DNA of 64,000 bases from Streptomyces sp. L-9-10 (lineage in GTDB: Bacteria > Actinomycetota > Actinomycetes > Streptomycetales > Streptomycetaceae): contig NZ_PHRF01000095.1 of NCBI RefSeq assembly GCF_004151105.1, positions 558,001 through 622,000 on the forward strand. Direction: 5' to 3'. The first letter of the stretch is position 1, and every line of letters starts with the position of its first letter. The notes below the pieces were generated by a model. It was not told where the DNA came from. It ran no database searches and saw only the letters and a list, made by a program, of their open reading frames with translations. Positions 42,765 through 51,370 of this stretch are shown here, in pieces. Both the position numbers and the translations under genes were made by a program.

Positions 42765-43012
42765 CGCGCGAGACTCTTCGAAATCCCTCTCCCGTCTCGA
42801 ACGTTTATCGAACGTAAGGCCAAGTCTGCGCCCGTCGTCCGCCGAAACACGGCCGAATGCCCGTTTCAACGGAACGCAAAACCTGCCGAAGATTGTCGCC
42901 GTCCTATACCGCCGGGTACAGTCGCGGCCACTGCTTTCACTCAGGGGACCGGTCCATCGGACAGGCTCCCGGAGGAAACCCTGGTTCTGCTGCCGAGGCG
43001 AGAGAGAAGTTG

Positions 43013-44797
43013 GTGAACGACCAGCACGCCCACGCCGGGTACGCCGCATATGACGGCTACCAGAACGGCAGCTTCGAGACCGACCCACTCTTCGGCTCCC
43101 TCCCGGACGGCTCGGGCGGATATGAAAGCCCCCAGGCCACGTCCGGCCAGTACGACGGTGCGCAGTGGGACACCGGCGCCCATCAGACGACCGCGACCGC
43201 GTACGACGCCTACGCCGCGCCGCAGTACGAGCAGTACGACACCAGCGGCCAGTGGGCCACCGTCACCACCGCGCCCGACCACGGCTATCAGCAGACCCCG
43301 GGTATCCCGGGCCAGTCGGCGGAGCCGGACGTCACGGGCCAGTGGGACGCGGATGCCTGGAACCAGGCGAACCAGGCGAACCTGTCACATCAGGCGCATC
43401 AGGGTGACCCGCTGAACGGGACTGACGGAACAGGTCAGTTCGACGCCACGCAGTTCGCGTACGGCGTCTCGGACCACACCGTCGCGGCACCGTTCGACCC
43501 TGCCGCACCGTTCGCAGGCGCACAGTTCGAGACCGCGCAGTTCGACGCGACGCAGTTCGAGACCGCGCAGTTCGACGCGGGGCAGTTCGACGCGGGGCAG
43601 TTCGGGTACGAGCCGACCGCGCAGTGGGCGGCGCCCGCGTTCGACACCGGCGCGTACGACGCCACCGCCTGGAACTCGCCCGACGCGGCGGCCGACGCCC
43701 CGTACGACAGCGCGCATGAGCAGTACGGCCAGGACAGCGGCGCGTACGAGCAGTACGACCCCGCCCCGGGCGCGGAGTACGGCGCCCCGGGGCCGGAGCC
43801 TGAACACGCCTTCGACGCGGAGCCCGGCTACGGGACCGGGACCGGCACGGGAACCGACGCGCACGCCGAGGCCGGAGGGACCGGGGAGTCCGCAGGGACC
43901 GGGACCGGCAAGGCCGGACTCGACGGCGATACGGAAACGGACGCCGCGCCCGAGGCCGAACCGCTGCACATGGCGGAGACGATGACCACTCCCTCCGTGA
44001 GCATCCCGCCCCGCGGCGAGCGCCGGGCCGGCGCCGGCCCGAGCGGTGGCCGGGGCCGTCGCCGCACCCCCGCCAAGCGCTCCGCGCTCCTCACGGTCGC
44101 CGTCCCCTCCGCCTGCGTGATGGGCGTCGCGGGTGTCGCCGCCGCCTCGGTCAGTGGCCTCGGCGCGGGCGAGGAGCCCCAGGCCGACAAGACCACGACC
44201 GCCTCGGCCGCCGATCCCGGCTCCGTGAAGCCCGTGGCCGCGAACAACAAGCTGGACACCCAGCTCGCCGCACTCAACGCCGACGCCCGCGACTTCGGTG
44301 ACCGGGCCAGCCGTACGCAGGAGCGCATCGACCTCCAGGCCCGGCAGGAAGCGGAGAAGAAGAGGCGCGCCGCGGAGGCGGCCCGCAAGGAGGCCGAGCG
44401 GCCCAAGTTCGTCCTCCCCGTCTCGCAGCACGGGCTCAGCGCGCGCTACGGCCAGGCCGGCGTCAACTGGATGTCCATCCACACCGGGATCGACTTCCCC
44501 GTGTCGTACGGCACGCCGGTGATGGCCGCGACCGACGGCACCGTACGCACGCAGTACAACAGCGCCTACGGGAACATGGCGATCGTGACCGCGCCCGACG
44601 GCACCGAGACCTGGTACTGCCATCTCAGCACCACGAAGATCCGCTCCGGTTCGGTCAAGGCCGGTGACGTGATCGCGTATTCGGGGAACTCGGGCAACTC
44701 CACGGGACCGCACCTGCACTTCGAGGTACGGCCCGGCGGCGGCGCCGCGATCGACCCGCTGGCCTGGCTCCGCAGCCACGGCGTCGACCCGACATAA
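43013..44797 (+). CDS. M23-family metalloendopeptidase with repetitive N-terminus
   Basis: This encodes 594 residues starting at GTG 43013. A long acidic, Gln/Tyr/Phe-rich N-terminal region includes tandem pentapeptides of the type AQFDA/TQFET (about 165-200). A cationic stretch and a membrane helix (near 360-385) follow, then a short coiled coil. The C-terminal LytM domain has the zinc ligands in HTGID (H490, D494) and HLHFE (H569), with the catalytic H537 in YCHLS. It should cleave peptidoglycan cross-bridges outside the membrane, with the long acidic tail inside. This is an enzyme anchored from the cytoplasm, so regulation from inside is possible. Confidence 0.88.
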   Translation: MNDQHAHAGYAAYDGYQNGSFETDPLFGSLPDGSGGYESPQATSGQYDGAQWDTGAHQTTATAYDAYAAPQYEQYDTSGQWATVTTAPDHGYQQTPGIPGQSAEPDVTGQWDADAWNQANQANLSHQAHQGDPLNGTDGTGQFDATQFAYGVSDHTVAAPFDPAAPFAGAQFETAQFDATQFETAQFDAGQFDAGQFGYEPTAQWAAPAFDTGAYDATAWNSPDAAADAPYDSAHEQYGQDSGAYEQYDPAPGAEYGAPGPEPEHAFDAEPGYGTGTGTGTDAHAEAGGTGESAGTGTGKAGLDGDTETDAAPEAEPLHMAETMTTPSVSIPPRGERRAGAGPSGGRGRRRTPAKRSALLTVAVPSACVMGVAGVAAASVSGLGAGEEPQADKTTTASAADPGSVKPVAANNKLDTQLAALNADARDFGDRASRTQERIDLQARQEAEKKRRAAEAARKEAERPKFVLPVSQHGLSARYGQAGVNWMSIHTGIDFPVSYGTPVMAATDGTVRTQYNSAYGNMAIVTAPDGTETWYCHLSTTKIRSGSVKAGDVIAYSGNSGNSTGPHLHFEVRPGGGAAIDPLAWLRSHGVDPT

Positions 44798-44799
44798 CC

Positions 44800-44874
44800 C
44801 GACGTAACGGGCGCCCCGCGTCGGCTACGTTCGCCCCGCGTCCGAACCGATGTCCGACGTAACGGGCGCCCCGC
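44800..44874. repeat. 20-bp direct repeat after the M23 gene
   Basis: The unit CGACGTAACGGGCGCCCCGC occurs at 44800-44819 and 44855-44874. The second copy is the left arm of the terminator hairpin 44855-44891. Confidence 0.8.
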
Positions 44875-44891
44875 CGGGGCCCGTTACGTCG
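44855..44891. terminator. bidirectional hairpin between M23 gene and pcrA
   Basis: CGACGTAACGGG...CCCC pairs with GGGG...CCCGTTACGTCG around a short loop. It sits 11 bp past the pcrA stop and serves both convergent genes. Confidence 0.75.
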
Positions 44892-44901
44892 TCCCGTCCC
44901 C

Positions 44902-47472
44902 TTACAGCTTCTCGACCGGCGCGTACCGCAGCAGCAGCCGCTTGGGCTTCGTGTCCCCGAAGTCGACCGTCGCCTGCGTGTCCGCGCCGGTACCCGTCAC
45001 CGCCATGACCGTGCCGAGGCCGAACTGGTCGTGCGTGACACGGTCCCCGACCGCCAGCGCGATCACCGGCTTGTCGGTGGTGCGCCGCGTGGCGAAGCCC
45101 GAAGGGCCGCCGCCCGCCCTCGACCGCGCGGAGGACGAGGACAGCGAGGACGCGATCCCGGACGTGGGCCCCGCGGGGATCTGCGCGCCGGTCCGCTTCC
45201 ACTCCAGGTGGTGTCCGGGGATCTCCTCCAGGAACCTCGACGGCGGGTTGTACGAGGGCTGGCCCCACGCGCTCCGCATCGACGACCGGGTCAGATAGAG
45301 GCGCTCGCGGGCGCGGGTGATGCCGACGTACGCCAGCCGCCGTTCCTCCTCCAGTTCCTTCGTCTGGCCGAGGGCGCGCATGTGCGGGAAGACGCCGTCC
45401 TCCATGCCCGACAGGAACACGACGGGGAATTCGAGGCCCTTGGCGGTGTGCAGCGTCATCAGCGTGATGACACCGGAGCCGTCCTCGTCCTCGTCGGGGA
45501 TCTGGTCGGAGTCGGCGACGAGCGCCACCTTCTCCAGGAATTCGGCGAGCGTACCGGTCGTGGCGCCCGCACCGGCGGCACCGGGAGCACCGGTGGCGCC
45601 GCCCGTACCGGTGGCGTCGGCAGCACCCGCGCCTTCGGCAGCGGCCCCGCCGTCCCCGCCGTCGCCCGCCGCCTCCGCGGCGGCCTGGCCGCGCTCCTGC
45701 TCGAACTCCAGCGCCACCGCGGCCAGTTCCTGGAGGTTCTCGATCCGTGTCTCGTCCTGCGGGTCGGTCGAGGCCTGCAACTCCGCCAGATAGCCGGTCC
45801 GTTCGAGCACGGCCTCCAGGACCGTCGCGGGTCCGGCGCCGGACTCGACGACCGTACGCAGTTCCTCCATCAGCGTGTTGAACCGCTTGACGGCGTTGGC
45901 CGACCGGGCGGCCATGCCGTACGCCTCGTCCACCCGCCGCAGCGCCTGCGGGAAGGTGATCCTCTCGCGCAGCGCGAGCGCGTCGATCATCGCCTCCGCG
46001 CGGTCCCCGATGCCGCGCTTGGGCACGTTCAGGATCCGGCGCAGCGGGACGTTGTCCTCCGGGTTGGCCAGAACGCGCAGATAGGCCAGCACGTCGCGGA
46101 CCTCCTTGCGCTCGTAGAAGCGCACACCGCCGACGACCTTGTAGGGCAGGCCGACCCGGATGAAGATCTCCTCGAAGACACGGGACTGCGCGTTCGTACG
46201 GTAGAAGACCGCGACATCGCCCGCCTTGGCCTCGCCCGCGTCCGTCAGCCGGTCGATCTCGTCGGCGACGAACTGCGCCTCGTCGTGCTCCGTGTCCGCG
46301 ACGTAGCCGGTGATCTGGGCGCCCGCGCCGGCCTTCGTCCACAGATTCTTCGGCCGGCGGCTCTCGTTCCGCTCGATGACCGCGTTGGCGGCGCTGAGGA
46401 TCGTCTGCGTGGAGCGGTAGTTCTGCTCCAGCAGAATGGTCGTCGCGTCCGGGTAGTCCTCCTCGAACTGGAGGATGTTACGGATCGTGGCGCCCCGGAA
46501 GGCGTAGATCGACTGGTCGGCGTCACCGACGACGCACAGCTCGGCCGGATCGTCCTCCTCGCCCGAGGGGCCCACCAGCTCGCGTACGAGCGTGTACTGA
46601 GCGTGGTTGGTGTCCTGGTACTCATCCACCAGGACATGCCGGAAGCGCCGCCGGTAGTGCTCGGCGACATCGGGGAACGCCTGGAGCAGATGGACGGTGG
46701 TCATGATGATGTCGTCGAAGTCCAGCGCGTTGGCCTCGCGCAGCCGCGCCTGGTACATCCGGTACGCCTCGGCGAGCGTCTTCTCGAAGCCGTCGGCGGC
46801 CTGGCCGGCGAAGGTCTCCTCGTCGATCAGCTCGTTCTTCAGATTCGAGATCTTGGCGCTGAAGGACTTGGGCGGGTACCGCTTGGGGTCGAGGTCCAGA
46901 TCGCGGCAGACCAGGGCCATCAGCCGCTTCGAGTCGGCGGCGTCGTAGATGGAGAACGACGAGGTGAAACCGAGCCTCTTCGACTCGCGCCGCAGGATCC
47001 GCACGCAGGCGCTGTGGAACGTCATGACCCACATGGCGTTGGCGCGCGGGCCGACGAGCTGGCCGACCCGCTCCTTCATCTCGCCCGCGGCCTTGTTGGT
47101 GAACGTGATCGCCAGTATCTGACCGGGGTGGACGCTGCGGGTGCCCAGCAGATGCGCGATCCGGTGGGTCAGCACCCTGGTCTTGCCCGACCCGGCCCCG
47201 GCCACGATCAGCAGCGGGGAGCCGGTGTGCACGACGGCCGCGCGCTGCTCCTCGTTCAGCCCTTCGAGCAGCGCGGCGGGGTCCACGACCGTGCGCGGGG
47301 CGCCGTCGCGGTGGTACTGGTCCCGCGTCGGGGGCACGTCGTAGGCACCCTGGAAGAGGTCGTCGGGCACCTGCTCCGCCGCGTGCTCGGCGTCGTCCTC
47401 GGGCGGCGGAGGATGCTCGTCGCCGGAGGGCTGGAGGTCCGCCAGGAAACTGTCGTCAAAGAGGCTGCTCAT
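44902..47472 (-). CDS. pcrA: UvrD/PcrA-type DNA helicase
   Basis: This encodes 856 residues. After a disordered acidic N-terminus the Q-motif LNEEQRAAV and Walker A AGAGSGKT (91-98) begin the SF1A helicase core. Other motifs seen are FTNKAAGEM, LVDEYQDTN (Walker B), VVGDADQSIYAFRGA, LEQNYRST, and VTLMTLHTAKGLEFPVVF. The C-terminus (about 790-856) has a short KRLLLRYAPVEKL end typical of PcrA. A Gly/Ala-rich insertion near 620-660 is a feature of many streptomycete copies. It unwinds DNA in repair and replication. It is convergent with the M23 peptidase gene, with a hairpin between. Confidence 0.97.
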   Translation of the reverse strand: MSSLFDDSFLADLQPSGDEHPPPPEDDAEHAAEQVPDDLFQGAYDVPPTRDQYHRDGAPRTVVDPAALLEGLNEEQRAAVVHTGSPLLIVAGAGSGKTRVLTHRIAHLLGTRSVHPGQILAITFTNKAAGEMKERVGQLVGPRANAMWVMTFHSACVRILRRESKRLGFTSSFSIYDAADSKRLMALVCRDLDLDPKRYPPKSFSAKISNLKNELIDEETFAGQAADGFEKTLAEAYRMYQARLREANALDFDDIIMTTVHLLQAFPDVAEHYRRRFRHVLVDEYQDTNHAQYTLVRELVGPSGEEDDPAELCVVGDADQSIYAFRGATIRNILQFEEDYPDATTILLEQNYRSTQTILSAANAVIERNESRRPKNLWTKAGAGAQITGYVADTEHDEAQFVADEIDRLTDAGEAKAGDVAVFYRTNAQSRVFEEIFIRVGLPYKVVGGVRFYERKEVRDVLAYLRVLANPEDNVPLRRILNVPKRGIGDRAEAMIDALALRERITFPQALRRVDEAYGMAARSANAVKRFNTLMEELRTVVESGAGPATVLEAVLERTGYLAELQASTDPQDETRIENLQELAAVALEFEQERGQAAAEAAGDGGDGGAAAEGAGAADATGTGGATGAPGAAGAGATTGTLAEFLEKVALVADSDQIPDEDEDGSGVITLMTLHTAKGLEFPVVFLSGMEDGVFPHMRALGQTKELEEERRLAYVGITRARERLYLTRSSMRSAWGQPSYNPPSRFLEEIPGHHLEWKRTGAQIPAGPTSGIASSLSSSSARSRAGGGPSGFATRRTTDKPVIALAVGDRVTHDQFGLGTVMAVTGTGADTQATVDFGDTKPKRLLLRYAPVEKL

Positions 47473-47658
47473 CGCTTTCCGAGTCTAGGCCGCCGCACTG
47501 ACACCCCGCGCCCGCCTTCGGAATTCCCCGGCCCCCGCCGCCATCACCACAGGCGGCCCCGCGCTCACCCATCGTGACGAACGGACGTCACCGGCCGGTT
47601 TCACCCATCGCACCCGCAAATAGTCACGAAAATGTATCGGGCATATCGGCCATCGACC
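47473..47658. other. gap between pcrA and NlpC/P60 promoter, no feature seen
   Basis: This 186-bp stretch lies between the divergent pcrA start and the -35 element of the next gene. It should hold the pcrA promoter; no clear motif was seen. Confidence 0.5.
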
Positions 47659-47688
47659 TTCACATCAGCGCCACACTTTGGCTAGCGT
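47659..47688 (+). promoter_or_regulatory. promoter of riboswitch-controlled NlpC/P60 gene
   Basis: TTCACA (47659-47664) and TAGCGT (47683-47688) are separated by 18 bp and fit a housekeeping-type Streptomyces promoter. Transcription should begin near 47695, just before the riboswitch. Confidence 0.6.
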
Positions 47689-47734
47689 GCTCGATCAGGC
47701 GGCCCGTACCCCCAACGGCGATCCACGCCAAGCG

Positions 47735-47885
47735 GGCGGCCCACGCCGAATTCGGACTTTCCTGAAGGAAGTTCGGAACCGGGGACCCACAGTGCACAAC
47801 CGGGGTGAATCGGGCCTTTCGCTCAAGGTCCGTAGGGCAGCCTTCCGTTCCGCCCGAACCCGACAGCTAACCCGGTAGGCGGTCC
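47735..47885 (+). ncRNA. ydaO-type c-di-AMP riboswitch
   Basis: The leader shows the conserved blocks of this class in order: CGCCGAAT (47744-47751), GGGGACCCAC, ACCGGGGTGAATC, GTAGGGCA, CCGCCCGAACCCGACAGCTAACC and GTAGGC. This RNA is known to bind c-di-AMP and turn off cell-wall hydrolase and osmolyte genes in actinobacteria. It ends about 20 bp before the TTG start of the NlpC/P60 gene, leaving the GGAAGGAG site at its 3' edge. Exact boundaries are estimated. Confidence 0.88.
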
Positions 47886-47904
47886 ACGGAAGGAGATGCC
47901 GACC

Positions 47905-49131
47905 TTGGCGTCGCATCGCAAGCCGCGCAGTCTCAGCGGAGTACGTACCGCTTCTCCCGCCGTCGGGATCACGACAGCCGCGCTCGCCTCGGTCACGTTG
48001 CTCTCGGCGCAGAGCGCGGGCGCCGCGCCCGTCGATCCGAAGCCGTCCATGGAGGAGGTACAGAAGAAGGTCGACGATCTGTACCGCCAGGCCGGCAGTG
48101 AGACGCAGAAGTACAACCGGGCGAAAGAGGCCACGCAGAAGCAGAAGCGCGCGGTCGACCGGGTGCTCGACGAGGTCGCCAAGCGCGCGGACAAGCTGAA
48201 CGAGGCCCGGCGTACGCTCGGCTCGTTCGCGGCCGCGCAGTACCGGGAAGGCGCGGTCACCCCGACCGCCGCCCTGCTGTTCGCGGACAGCCCGCAGTCG
48301 TTCTTCGAGCAGAAGCAGGTGACGGACCGGCTGACGGAGCGTCAGCGCGGCGTCCTGACCGACTACCAGACGCAGCAGGCCGACGCCGCGAAGAAGCGGC
48401 AGCAGGCGTCGAAGGACCTGGAGTCGCTCACCGCCTCGCAGGCCGCGCTGCGTACCAGCAAGCAGAACGTGCAGCAGAAGCTCGGCGCGGCGCGTGCGCT
48501 GCTGTCGAAGCTGACCACGGAGGAGAAGGCGCGGCTGGCCGCGCTGGAGCGCAAGAAGGAAGAGGAGGCCCGCCGCAAGGCGGAGGCACGGGCGAAGCAG
48601 GAGGCCCGCGCGAAGCAGGAGGCCGAGCGCAAGCGCGAGGAGGAGCGGGCCCAGGCCCCGTCGGCCGGTACGGGCTCGGGCAGCGGCTCGGGCACGGGTA
48701 CGGGCACGGGCTCCGGCAGTACGGGCACAGGGGCCGGTACCGGCACGAGCGGCGGCACCGGAGCGTCGGACGGCAGCTACGCCACCAAGGCCGCCAAGGT
48801 CCTCTCCTTCGCCCGCGCCCAGAAGGGCAAGCCATACGTCTGGGGCGCCACGGGACCCAGCTCGTACGACTGCTCGGGCCTGACCCAGGCCGCCTGGAAG
48901 GAGGCGGGCGTGGAGCTGCCGCGCACCACCTGGGACCAGGTGAAGGCCGGCACGCGCGTCGCGACCGAGGATCTGCTCCCCGGTGACCTGGTCTTCTTCT
49001 ACGACGACATCAGCCACGTCGGGATCTACATCGGCGACGGCATGATGATCCACGCCCCCAAGCCGGGCGCGAACGTCCGCGAGGAGTCGATCTACTACAT
49101 GCCGATCTACGGAAGCGTCCGCCCCGCCTGA
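47905..49131 (+). CDS. secreted NlpC/P60 endopeptidase
   Basis: This encodes 408 residues. The start was set at TTG 47905: AGGAG at 47891-47895 touches the in-frame ATG at 47896 but is nine bases from the TTG, and the resulting MASHRKPR resembles the paralogue at 49773. A signal peptide is followed by a long coiled coil (about 50-230), a charged Lys/Glu/Arg helix, a Gly/Ser/Thr linker and the NlpC/P60 domain with C323 in YDCSGL, H371 in ISHVGIY and H383. It should cut peptide stems of peptidoglycan outside the cell. Expression is probably controlled by the c-di-AMP riboswitch in the leader. Confidence 0.93.
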   Translation: MASHRKPRSLSGVRTASPAVGITTAALASVTLLSAQSAGAAPVDPKPSMEEVQKKVDDLYRQAGSETQKYNRAKEATQKQKRAVDRVLDEVAKRADKLNEARRTLGSFAAAQYREGAVTPTAALLFADSPQSFFEQKQVTDRLTERQRGVLTDYQTQQADAAKKRQQASKDLESLTASQAALRTSKQNVQQKLGAARALLSKLTTEEKARLAALERKKEEEARRKAEARAKQEARAKQEAERKREEERAQAPSAGTGSGSGSGTGTGTGSGSTGTGAGTGTSGGTGASDGSYATKAAKVLSFARAQKGKPYVWGATGPSSYDCSGLTQAAWKEAGVELPRTTWDQVKAGTRVATEDLLPGDLVFFYDDISHVGIYIGDGMMIHAPKPGANVREESIYYMPIYGSVRPA

Positions 49132-49141
49132 CAGCGGCCCC

Positions 49142-49181
49142 GGGGCCCTGTCAGGTCCAGAGGGGCCCTATCAGGTCCAGA
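49142..49181. repeat. 20-bp tandem duplication spanning a stop codon
   Basis: Two adjacent 20-bp units (49142-49161 and 49162-49181) differ by one base. The right unit covers the stop codon of the small membrane-protein gene at 49171, so a slippage event lies at its 3' end. Confidence 0.85.
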
Positions 49182-49524
49182 GCGTGGCGATGAAGATGTT
49201 GGCCATCGTCAGCCCGCCCACCGCGCCGAACAGCGGCTTCGGGGCGGTCTCGTCGTCGCGCTTCACGTACACCACGGCGAGGATCACGACCAGCACCGCG
49301 AGCTTGATGCCGACCTTGATGTTGTTCACCGTCTGGTCGTCGGCCTGGTTGAGGCCCACCAGGGCCACGCCCGTGACGAGCATCGTCAGCGCGCCGTGCA
49401 GCATCGCCTTGTTGAAGCGGGCCGTCCCCGTGCTCATCGACTTCATCTGAGTGAGGAAGCCGCCGAGCAGCGAGGCTATGCCGATGATGTGGAGCGCGAC
49501 GAAGACATTGATGAGTACGTCCAT
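49171..49524 (-). CDS. small integral membrane protein
   Basis: This encodes 117 residues with about four hydrophobic helices (near 3-22, 43-60, 71-88 and 98-115). It starts MDVLINVFVALHIIG, a pattern seen in small streptomycete membrane proteins annotated only as hypothetical. The N-terminal helix includes a histidine (H12), but there is no heme or redox motif. It lies convergent to the NlpC/P60 gene and its stop codon falls inside a 20-bp tandem duplication. No function is suggested. Confidence 0.82.
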   Translation of the reverse strand: MDVLINVFVALHIIGIASLLGGFLTQMKSMSTGTARFNKAMLHGALTMLVTGVALVGLNQADDQTVNNIKVGIKLAVLVVILAVVYVKRDDETAPKPLFGAVGGLTMANIFIATLWT

Positions 49525-49772
49525 GCCCGGACCCTATCGAGGGCCATATCACCACCGAGCGGCGAGGTGGGGCTCTGTTCCGATATCGGTCGGGTCCGGA
49601 CGGAAAGGGCTTCCGCGACCGCGATCATGCCGGTCACAACCCGGCCCTGTTCTGCCACCTCTCGCCAATACCGGCCATGCCGAGGCCGGACTGTGACCTT
49701 GCGCCCTAGCGTCCTTCTCCTGGCGACCGGCCATGACCCACCGTGACCGACTAGGGAAGAGGATCCACCCCC

Positions 49773-50810
49773 GTGGCAGCGCACCGAAAGCCCAGACAGC
49801 GCACGCTCACCGGCCCCGCCGGCCGTACCGCCGCCACCCTCGCACTCGCCGGGGCCGCGACCGTCACCGCCTTCGACGGCCCCGCACACGCCGAGCCCCA
49901 GCTCACCCCGGCCCAGGTCAAGGCCAAGGTCGACGCGCTGTACGAGCAGGCCGAGACCGCCACCGAGCGGTACAACGGGACGAAGGTGAAGGCGGACAAG
50001 GCCCGTACCGCGCTCACGCAGCTGCGGGACGAGGCCACGCGCGGGACGGAACGGCTCAACAACTCGCGCAACGCGCTCGGATCGATCGCCTCCGCGCAGT
50101 ACCGGGCCGGCGGCCTCGACCCCGCCGTACAGCTCGCGCTCAGCTCCTCGCCCGAGGAGTACCTGGAAGGGGCCTCGCTCGCCGAACGGGCCGGGTCCCG
50201 GCAGGCCGCCAGGATCACCGCGATCCGCAGGGAACTCGCCCGCATCGCCGAACTGCGCGCCCGCGCCGACGGCCGGCTCACGGAGCTGAGTGCCTCCCAG
50301 TCCGAGCTGGCCCGGCACAAGTCCGCCATCCAGGAGAAGATCGGCTCCGCCCAGCGGCTGCTCGACCGCCTCACCGCGCCGCAGCGCGCCCAGTACGACC
50401 AGCGGGGCGGTCACGACCAGGGCGCCGCGTCCCCGGCACCCGGCGCGGTGCGGGCGCCGAACGCCCGCGCCGCCGCGGCCGTCGCCTACGCCTACGGAGC
50501 GCTCGGCAAGCCGTACGTCTGGGGCGCGACCGGACCCGGTGCCTTCGACTGCTCCGGGCTCACCCAGGCCGCCTGGCGCGCCGCGGGTGTCTCCCTCCCC
50601 CGCACCAGCTACACCCAGATCGCCACGGGACAGCGGGTCTCACGCGGCGATCTCGCCCCCGGTGACCTGGTGTTCTTCTTCTCCGGCATCAGCCATGTCG
50701 GGATCTATGTCGGCGGCGGGCAGATGATCCACGCCCCCCGGCCGGGCTCGGCGGTCCGGCTGGCGCCGCTCGACCAGATGCCGTTCGCCGGCGCCAGCAG
50801 GCCCGCCTAA
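49773..50810 (+). CDS. secreted NlpC/P60 endopeptidase (paralogue)
   Basis: This encodes 345 residues starting at GTG 49773 with GGGAAGAGG upstream. Layout matches the gene at 47905 but with a shorter coiled coil (about 45-210) and no long Gly/Ser linker. The catalytic residues are C260 in FDCSGL, H308 in ISHVGIY and H320. It should also cleave peptidoglycan stem peptides. No riboswitch is seen in its leader, so control differs from the first copy; TAGCGT at 49707-49712 is a possible -10 element. Confidence 0.92.
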   Translation: MAAHRKPRQRTLTGPAGRTAATLALAGAATVTAFDGPAHAEPQLTPAQVKAKVDALYEQAETATERYNGTKVKADKARTALTQLRDEATRGTERLNNSRNALGSIASAQYRAGGLDPAVQLALSSSPEEYLEGASLAERAGSRQAARITAIRRELARIAELRARADGRLTELSASQSELARHKSAIQEKIGSAQRLLDRLTAPQRAQYDQRGGHDQGAASPAPGAVRAPNARAAAAVAYAYGALGKPYVWGATGPGAFDCSGLTQAAWRAAGVSLPRTSYTQIATGQRVSRGDLAPGDLVFFFSGISHVGIYVGGGQMIHAPRPGSAVRLAPLDQMPFAGASRPA

Positions 50811-50927
50811 GGCGTGTCTTCACAGTCCCGCAACTCCGGAGTCGCCGAACGGCCCACACCGGAGTGCCGGTTACCCCTCCCCGGGTCACGATGGGCGCAG
50901 CATCCCGTCTGCCCTGAAGGGGGAGCC

Positions 50928-51305
50928 GTGAGACGAGCCAACGCCGTCAGAGGAACGGTTCTCGCCGTCGGCGCACTTTTCGTCCTGGCGCCGGTCGGCC
51001 TCACTCCGCGGGGGTGCGGCGATCTCTCCGGCGGCCGGCTCTGTATCGAGGGCCCGGTGGGCGGCGTGGGACCGTTCACCGTGCGCTACGAGCAGTTCCA
51101 GGGCCGGCCCGGTGTCGCCGTACGCCTCGGCTACCAGCGCAAGGACGACCGGATCACCGCGTTCCCCGGCTGGCTGGGCACCCAGCAGACCTGGCACGGC
51201 CGCGCCGAACGGACCGGCAGGCTCAACACCGCGCCGGGCGAGTGCATCCGCGGCGTGATGGAGTACCGGGACCGGACGTACGTCACCGAGTGGCACTGCT
51301 CGTAG
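50928..51305 (+). CDS. small secreted protein, function unknown
   Basis: This encodes 125 residues starting at GTG 50928 with GGGGGAG upstream. The N-terminus is a signal peptide (RRANAVRGTVLAVGALFVLAP), and the mature part has four cysteines (in RGCGD, LCIEG, GECIRG and WHCS), probably two disulfides. No family was recognised. It follows the second NlpC/P60 gene and may be on the same transcript. The mature protein is mainly beta-rich (YEQF, VAVRLGYQ, YVTEWHC). Confidence 0.75.
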   Translation: MRRANAVRGTVLAVGALFVLAPVGLTPRGCGDLSGGRLCIEGPVGGVGPFTVRYEQFQGRPGVAVRLGYQRKDDRITAFPGWLGTQQTWHGRAERTGRLNTAPGECIRGVMEYRDRTYVTEWHCS

Positions 51306-51370
51306 ACCTCGTGGCCCGGACGGCGCGTGGACCGGACGGCGCGCCGTCCCGGACCGGACGGCGCGGAGGC

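Noticed and set aside
45031..47577. 848-residue plus-strand frame over pcrA
   Set aside because: Antisense shadow of the helicase gene.
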